Source: Bdellovibrionales bacterium (lineage in GTDB: Bacteria; Bdellovibrionota; UBA1018; CAIMNF01). Taken from it: a stretch of 60,482 bases of DNA. Of this stretch, positions 58,899 to 60,482 are shown piece after piece. A program made the translations under genes and the position numbers. The notes beneath the pieces were generated by a model. The model searched no databases. It saw only the letters and a list, made by a program, of their open reading frames with translations, and was not told the DNA's origin. The DNA is taken from NCBI GenBank assembly GCA_947372355.1, contig CANBTI010000008.1:1-60482 (forward strand). Direction: 5' to 3'. Positions within the stretch are counted from its first letter, which is position 1. Each line of letters opens with the position of its first letter.

Positions 58899-59449
58899 CT
58901 TGATGAGCCTCTTCTTGCTTTAATTAATTTCTTTTTTGCAAAATCTTTTTTTAGTGAACTTAAGCGATCAATGAAAAGTGTTCCCTCTAAATGATCAAGT
59001 TCATGCTGAATGCAAACTGATAAAATGCCTTCAGCGCTTAACTCTTTTTCTAATCCATCAATGTTTTGAAATCTTAGTTTAATTTTATCCGCACGCTTCA
59101 CCTCAGAGCGAAAATCTGGAACCGATAAGCAACCTTCACGGGTAATAGTTGAACCTTCTCGATAGATGATTTCAGGGTTGATGAGAATAATTGGATTTTT
59201 TTTCTTCATTTCAAGATCTGGATCGGGGGCGCGCTCATCATCTTCATCGCGTGTATAATCCACATCAATCACCACTAGGCGCTCTAATACTCCAACCTGA
59301 TTTGCTGCAAGTCCGATCCCTGGAGCTTCATACATGGTTTCCAACATGTCTTCGACCAACTGGTAATAGCTTTTTTCTACTCTTTGCACTGGCAACGCTT
59401 TTTGAGCTAAAACAGTATCTGGGAAAGTATAAATTTTTAATTTCGGCAT
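58895..59449 (-). CDS. def: Peptide deformylase
   Basis: 184 residues. All three motifs are visible: GIGLAANQVG (motif 1), EGCLSVPDF (motif 2, Cys ligand) and QHELDHLEG (motif 3, HExxH). Removes the N-formyl group from new proteins. An insertion of ~15 acidic residues near position 75 (DVDYTRDEDDERAPDPDLE) is longer than in E. coli Def. Confidence 0.95.
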   Translation of the reverse strand: MPKLKIYTFPDTVLAQKALPVQRVEKSYYQLVEDMLETMYEAPGIGLAANQVGVLERLVVIDVDYTRDEDDERAPDPDLEMKKKNPIILINPEIIYREGSTITREGCLSVPDFRSEVKRADKIKLRFQNIDGLEKELSAEGILSVCIQHELDHLEGTLFIDRLSSLKKDFAKKKLIKARRGSSR

Positions 59450-59462
59450 TTTTCTTTCCTTT

Positions 59463-60482
59463 CTACGGCATTCTTTTTAACAAAATTGCAGCCAATATAC
59501 CAAATACAATTGAGGGTAACCACGCGGCCAACACTGGAATAACCATCCCGTTTTGTCCAAATGAAAGGCATACTGAGTAACTTAACCAGTAGAAAAACGT
59601 AATCACCATCGCCATGGTAAGATCTCTACCCAACCTTCCCTCTCTGGTACGACTCACCGAAAACGGCAATGCAAGAAGGCACATAATGAGGGGAATAAAA
59701 CTCAAACTAAATCTTGAATGCAGTTTTACTTCAAACGCTTTTGAATCAATTCCGCTTTTTTTATTCCGGTCAATAAAGCGAATCAACTCTTTAATTCTGA
59801 GTCGATCCACTTCTTTTTCAATCACCTTAAAATCTTTAGGGCTTTCTTTGATTTTTAAAATGTGTTTTTTAAAGGGTTCTACTACTGGATATCCCGTATC
59901 CGGATCAAAGTGTGTTGACTTACCTTGGGAGAGATCCCAATCGGTTCCGTTAAAGGTTGCAAACTCAGCCTGTAAAAATTCAACTAAATTAAATTCACTT
60001 GAGAACACATAAACACCCACTCCAAAAATGCGATCCGTCTGTGGATCAAATGAACGAAGGTTGTAAATTAAATTATTGGATCGGTACCAAATCTTATCTT
60101 GTTTCACATCTAGAAAGAAATCCTGTTTCTTTTTGATTTCTCTCCAATAGTACAAACTTTTCTTTTCATGAAAAACTGGCAAAATTCGATCTTGGGCAAC
60201 CAGTGAAAAACAACAAAGTACAAATACAATGGGGATCAACACTCCCAACATTTGCATTAAACTGATTCCAATCGAATGACAGGCGATCAATTCATTGTTT
60301 CGACTAAGCGTAGAAAAGGTTAAAACCGTAGCGATCAGCGTCGCTGGTGGAGCAACCATTACCATCATCCTTGGCAAATCATAAAAGCTATAAATCAATA
60401 ATTGATTCAAAGGGAAGTCATTCATCTGGGTAATGATGCTTTGAAAGAAAAAGAGCCCCGTTAATCCCAAAAGGGACAACAT
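59463..60482 (-). CDS. LptF/LptG-family LPS export permease, start cut by window edge
   Basis: 339 residues read to the right edge. N-terminal transmembrane segments, a ~150-residue periplasmic domain, and three helices near the C-terminus form the YjgP/YjgQ layout. LSRNNELIACHSIGISLMQML is the cytoplasmic coupling-helix region. It is part of the LptB2FG transporter that moves LPS from the inner membrane to the Lpt bridge. The Met at the very edge is probably internal, and about 20 residues are missing. I cannot decide between LptF and LptG. Confidence 0.85.
   Translation of the reverse strand: MLSLLGLTGLFFFQSIITQMNDFPLNQLLIYSFYDLPRMMVMVAPPATLIATVLTFSTLSRNNELIACHSIGISLMQMLGVLIPIVFVLCCFSLVAQDRILPVFHEKKSLYYWREIKKKQDFFLDVKQDKIWYRSNNLIYNLRSFDPQTDRIFGVGVYVFSSEFNLVEFLQAEFATFNGTDWDLSQGKSTHFDPDTGYPVVEPFKKHILKIKESPKDFKVIEKEVDRLRIKELIRFIDRNKKSGIDSKAFEVKLHSRFSLSFIPLIMCLLALPFSVSRTREGRLGRDLTMAMVITFFYWLSYSVCLSFGQNGMVIPVLAAWLPSIVFGILAAILLKRMP

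Overview
The window is AT-rich, densely coded bacterial chromosome. I think it comes from a motile Gram-negative bacterium of the Bdellovibrionota or an old 'delta-proteobacterial' lineage. The reasons are three tandem flagellins, a b558-type succinate:quinone reductase order (C-A-B), a patatin-like lipase, an outer-membrane/LPS gene set, a 6S RNA of recognisable proteobacterial type, many lineage-restricted secreted proteins, and convergent genes whose 3' ends overlap. This placement is an inference from gene content; no rRNA or tRNA gene is present to fix it. I see no CRISPR array, no complete insertion sequence and no prophage.

Layout. (1) 1-8.75 kb is a surface-polysaccharide island: a truncated GT2 glycosyltransferase, an NAD-dependent sugar epimerase/reductase, a DUF4143 ATPase with a nine-G tract, a split transketolase pair, the CDP-3,6-dideoxyhexose genes rfbF-rfbG-rfbH and an MFS transporter. 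(2) 8.8-14.9 kb holds a small secreted protein, the sdhCAB operon, and a divergent LysR regulator with a cyclic-nucleotide-binding protein and a metallophosphoesterase. (3) 14.9-23.3 kb holds a patatin, a small HTH protein, an outer-membrane barrel protein, ligA, a secreted HExxHxxGxxH metalloprotein, glpK and a formimidoylglutamase-type ureohydrolase. (4) 23.3-26.7 kb is a motility/c-di-GMP-looking patch: a GYF-like membrane protein, two PilZ proteins, and divergent sigma-28-like promoters driving one PilZ gene and a pair of microproteins. One microprotein resembles the FliG-binding tail of FliF. Two very small secreted peptides follow. (5) 26.7-40.6 kb is mainly housekeeping (hemH, FMN reductase, ExbBD, transketolase, a UbiB-type kinase, RNase R with an unusual RGG-rich head, pyrD) around a three-gene operon of unknown exported proteins. 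(6) 40.6-45.6 kb holds a 23-residue lysine-rich protein with its own terminator, three flagellins with structured leaders, an RmlD-like SDR and the 6S RNA. (7) 45.7-49.8 kb holds a response regulator with rph and nadC, two small secreted proteins and birA. (8) 49.9-55.8 kb is a strongly promoted pair: a ~1,090-residue exported protein of unknown family and an 877-residue subtilisin-like protease. (9) 55.8-60.5 kb is a minus-strand operon lptF/G-def-fmt-rpe-hutH.

How the genes may work together. The best candidates for undescribed biology are the FliF-tail-like microprotein next to PilZ genes under flagellar-type promoters, the CDP-dideoxysugar set with a dedicated split transketolase (possibly making a two-carbon-branched sugar), and the large exported protein paired with a subtilase. 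Several genes have promoters so close to the start codon that their mRNAs would be almost leaderless.
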